NCBI RefSeq assembly: GCF_000234665.1
Contig: NC_018329.1
Location: forward strand, 742,489-806,488
DNA length: 64,000 bases
Direction: 5' to 3'
Origin: Leishmania mexicana MHOM/GT/2001/U1103
Taxonomy: Eukaryota; Euglenozoa; Kinetoplastea; Trypanosomatida; Trypanosomatidae
Below the pieces are notes generated by a model, which worked only from the letters and a program-made list of their open reading frames with translations, did no database searches and had not been told where the DNA came from. The first letter of the stretch is position 1; every line of letters begins with the position of its first letter. Below, in pieces: positions 62,282-64,000 of this stretch. The position numbers and the translations under genes were made by a program.

Positions 62282-63619
62282 ATGACCAACTTCATCCAGC
62301 CGGGAGGAGGGAGTTCCACAAAGAGTATTTCAGTGACAATTCCATCGGATGGGGAGCTCATCATCGCTGTCCCTTCTAACGAGCCCAAGTGCTCTGCGTC
62401 AATCAAGCTGGAGCCTTCTACTGGTGCCACTGACTCGCGCGTCGATGTCGCCGGCAGTCCCCTTGTCACGGATATCTCCTACTATCTTCTGCCTGGAGTC
62501 ACACTGAATGTTTTCGCATGGACCACAAGCGTCGTCCGGATAGAAGGCTCTGAGCAGTTACTGCGCAGTGTAATTCGATCGTCCACGAAGTCGATTACAC
62601 GCCCCTTAGTGGAGTATCATTTTCTCTTGCACACGCAGCGCGTCGCCGCTGAGAAGACACAATGCGGTGGCCCGGTGACTCTGATTTGCGGAGGGCAACT
62701 AACAGGCAAGATTGCGGTTGCGCGTACACTAGCGAACTATGCGGCGCGTGCCGGCTGGAAACCAATCCTGGTTGACTTGGATCCAGGAGTGCAGCAGACG
62801 GTTGGTTTGCCTGGGTCGATCGGGGCTGCCATAGTGGACTATCCGTTGCCTCTGGATGAAGTCATGGCGCTCTCACTTGTGAGCACAACGTATTTTGTAG
62901 GCACAACAGAGGTCGAGTCCTTCAGCAAACTCGGGGAGGCTTTCATGGGGGCAGCGTACGTGCACTTCTCAAAGCTCCTGCTCACTTGTGTTCGCGAACG
63001 GTTGTCAACACACGCAAATGACCTGCACGGTTTCAGCGGCGCAATTATTGCTGTGCCGGAGGTGCATGGTAGCGCCGGAATGAATTTTGTCAGCGAGCTG
63101 ATACAGCAGTGCGACATTTCCAACGTGCTTTGCCTTGGTGATGATGATCTGTTTCACACCCTGTATCTGCGACACGATCGTGGGAACCCAGCTCAGCCAG
63201 ACTACGTTAAGATAGACCGTATTTTGCACAACTTCAGCATCGTGCCCCCAGCTAACGCTGACTCAGTGATGCCGTCGAGATACAGCGACTACTTTCTCGG
63301 CACTGGGGTAGTGGACCTGCACCCATCACAGTGGTCAAAACCGTTTAACAGTATCGACGTACTCATTCTCAAAGAGGAACAGGGGCAAGTTGTGCTATCT
63401 CCAGTCCCTAAGGAGGAGCTACAGGGCATCGTTGGCTGCATCGGTGCGCTTTACTCGTCCAAATCAGGCAATGCACTTCAGTCATCGCCGATGGCCTACA
63501 CGAGAGTGCAGACCATTGACCCGACCGGCATTTACTTTCTGACGAGCACCCATTTCACGTTTCCGTCAGAAAAGATTACTTTGCTTGTTGGAACTGTCCG
63601 CTGGATCACCAGCACGTAA
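62282..63619 (+). CDS. CLP1-like polynucleotide kinase family protein with altered P-loop
   Basis: A 445-residue protein with the CLP1 plan, a factor of the mRNA cleavage/polyadenylation machinery (and RNA 5'-kinase in animals). An N-terminal beta domain (ELIIAVPSNEPKCSASIKLE, then VFAWTTSVVRIEG) precedes a P-loop NTPase core. The Walker A position reads CGGQLTGKIAVARTL at about 136-150, with Ile where Ser/Thr normally follows GK. The next strand is ILVDLDPGVQQT at 162-173, then GFSGAIIAVPE and a C-terminal beta domain (GIYFLTSTHFTFPSEKITLLVG). Length equals yeast Clp1. The first true ATG is 62282; the frame open upstream has no ATG and overlaps the pyrimidine tract at 62188-62225. Kinase activity is doubtful; ATP binding as a structural cofactor is possible. 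The GRC3/NOL9 family is the alternative. Confidence 0.8.
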   Translation: MTNFIQPGGGSSTKSISVTIPSDGELIIAVPSNEPKCSASIKLEPSTGATDSRVDVAGSPLVTDISYYLLPGVTLNVFAWTTSVVRIEGSEQLLRSVIRSSTKSITRPLVEYHFLLHTQRVAAEKTQCGGPVTLICGGQLTGKIAVARTLANYAARAGWKPILVDLDPGVQQTVGLPGSIGAAIVDYPLPLDEVMALSLVSTTYFVGTTEVESFSKLGEAFMGAAYVHFSKLLLTCVRERLSTHANDLHGFSGAIIAVPEVHGSAGMNFVSELIQQCDISNVLCLGDDDLFHTLYLRHDRGNPAQPDYVKIDRILHNFSIVPPANADSVMPSRYSDYFLGTGVVDLHPSQWSKPFNSIDVLILKEEQGQVVLSPVPKEELQGIVGCIGALYSSKSGNALQSSPMAYTRVQTIDPTGIYFLTSTHFTFPSEKITLLVGTVRWITST

Positions 63620-63940
63620 GAAGGAAATTTAGTTGTCAAGTCGAATTTACATCCCGCGCTGAGAACGACAAGCGGACACAACATAGAAATTGCAGTTCGT
63701 GATCATACACGCATACACACGGTATGTGAGCATCGGTTTTTTCCTCTGTCCTTTCTCTTGAAGGCTAAGCATGCTGCATCAGGTATCCGCGGTGCCACAG
63801 CTGTGGCACTCGAGACCGCCACGTGTCTTGTGCCCTGGCTCTTGTTTCTCTTTTTTGTCCCCCCTTTTGAGTTGCGTGGGTTTTCTCCAATGGTACCTTC
63901 AGCTAGTGTCTTATCTCCCGTCATCTCGTTTTCTGTAACA
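63620..63940. other. Spacer with pyrimidine tract for the next gene
   Basis: A T/C-rich run at about 63840-63870 (TTGTTTCTCTTTTTTGTCCC) lies 70-100 bases upstream of the ATG at 63941 and is a likely trans-splicing signal. No other gene is present. Confidence 0.6.
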
Positions 63941-64000
63941 ATGCCATTCATTCTGCGTGAGCTGAAATCGATTCTTTTTGGAACGCCAGGCAGCTCAACG
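63941..64000 (+). CDS. Start of a further gene (cut by window edge)
   Basis: ATG at 63941 opens a frame of 20 codons that runs off the right edge (MPFILRELKSILFGTPGSST). The pyrimidine tract 70-100 bases upstream, the same strand as the CLP1-like gene and the plausible N-terminal helix support a real start. Too short to identify. Confidence 0.5.
   Translation, partial: MPFILRELKSILFGTPGSST

Overview
The window looks like a kinetoplastid nuclear chromosome, most likely Leishmania or a close relative. The evidence is long intronless genes packed head-to-tail on one strand, GC-rich coding regions, intergenic spacers full of (CA)n/(GT)n and homopolymer tracts, and polypyrimidine tracts just upstream of start codons as expected for spliced-leader trans-splicing. 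Two copies of a long dispersed repeat resemble Leishmania SIDER retroposon remnants. The gene content (two succinyl-CoA synthetase alpha genes in a unit with EFL1, eIF3j and a cap RNA triphosphatase) reminds me of Leishmania chromosome 25, but that is memory, not a search. I see no tRNA, rRNA, CRISPR array or prokaryotic operon.

Layout. From 1 to about 60.9 kb every convincing gene lies on the minus strand, consistent with one polycistronic unit transcribed leftwards. In plus-coordinate order these are: a kinesin motor cut by the left edge; a 1472-residue putative mitochondrial protein with an RGG box and histone-H1-like tail; a STE11/MEKK-like protein kinase; a nephrocystin-4-like ciliary protein; an HpcH/HpaI-type aldolase; a P-loop nucleotide-kinase-like protein; an SCP/FCP-type phosphatase; a membrane protein of unknown function; a SNF2 ATPase with C-terminal zinc fingers; a PP2C phosphatase; a Rieske-flavoreductase fusion; the ribosome biogenesis GTPase EFL1; a small mitochondrial membrane protein; a Cet1-type cap RNA triphosphatase; a TPR/zinc-knuckle protein; a frameshifted SNARE-like pseudogene; a KIF-binding-protein-like protein; eIF3j; two almost identical succinyl-CoA ligase alpha genes; a BRO1-domain protein; a coiled-coil protein; and a protein with a ubiquitin-like domain.

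Between 60.9 and 62.3 kb the coding strand switches. CLP1-like and the start of one more gene then run rightwards. This is a divergent strand-switch region, the usual place for RNA polymerase II initiation in trypanosomatids. From about 57.2 kb rightwards the sequence is visibly less GC-rich, in genes as well as spacers, and the change begins just after the second SIDER-like element.

Functional themes are mixed, as is normal for trypanosomatid units. Cilium and kinesin functions are represented by the kinesin, NPHP4-like and KIFBP-like genes. Gene expression is represented by EFL1, eIF3j, the cap triphosphatase, CLP1-like and SNF2. Mitochondrial metabolism is represented by the succinyl-CoA ligase genes, the small inner-membrane candidate and the large presequence-bearing protein. 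Signalling is represented by the kinase and the PP2C and SCP phosphatases. The observations most worth pursuing are the CLP1-like P-loop lacking its Ser/Thr, the precise 173-bp difference between the two SIDER-like copies at an 8-bp direct repeat, the homogenised tandem succinyl-CoA ligase genes, the unusual large protein at 2516-6934, the ubiquitin-like protein beside the strand switch, and the decayed SNARE-like gene.
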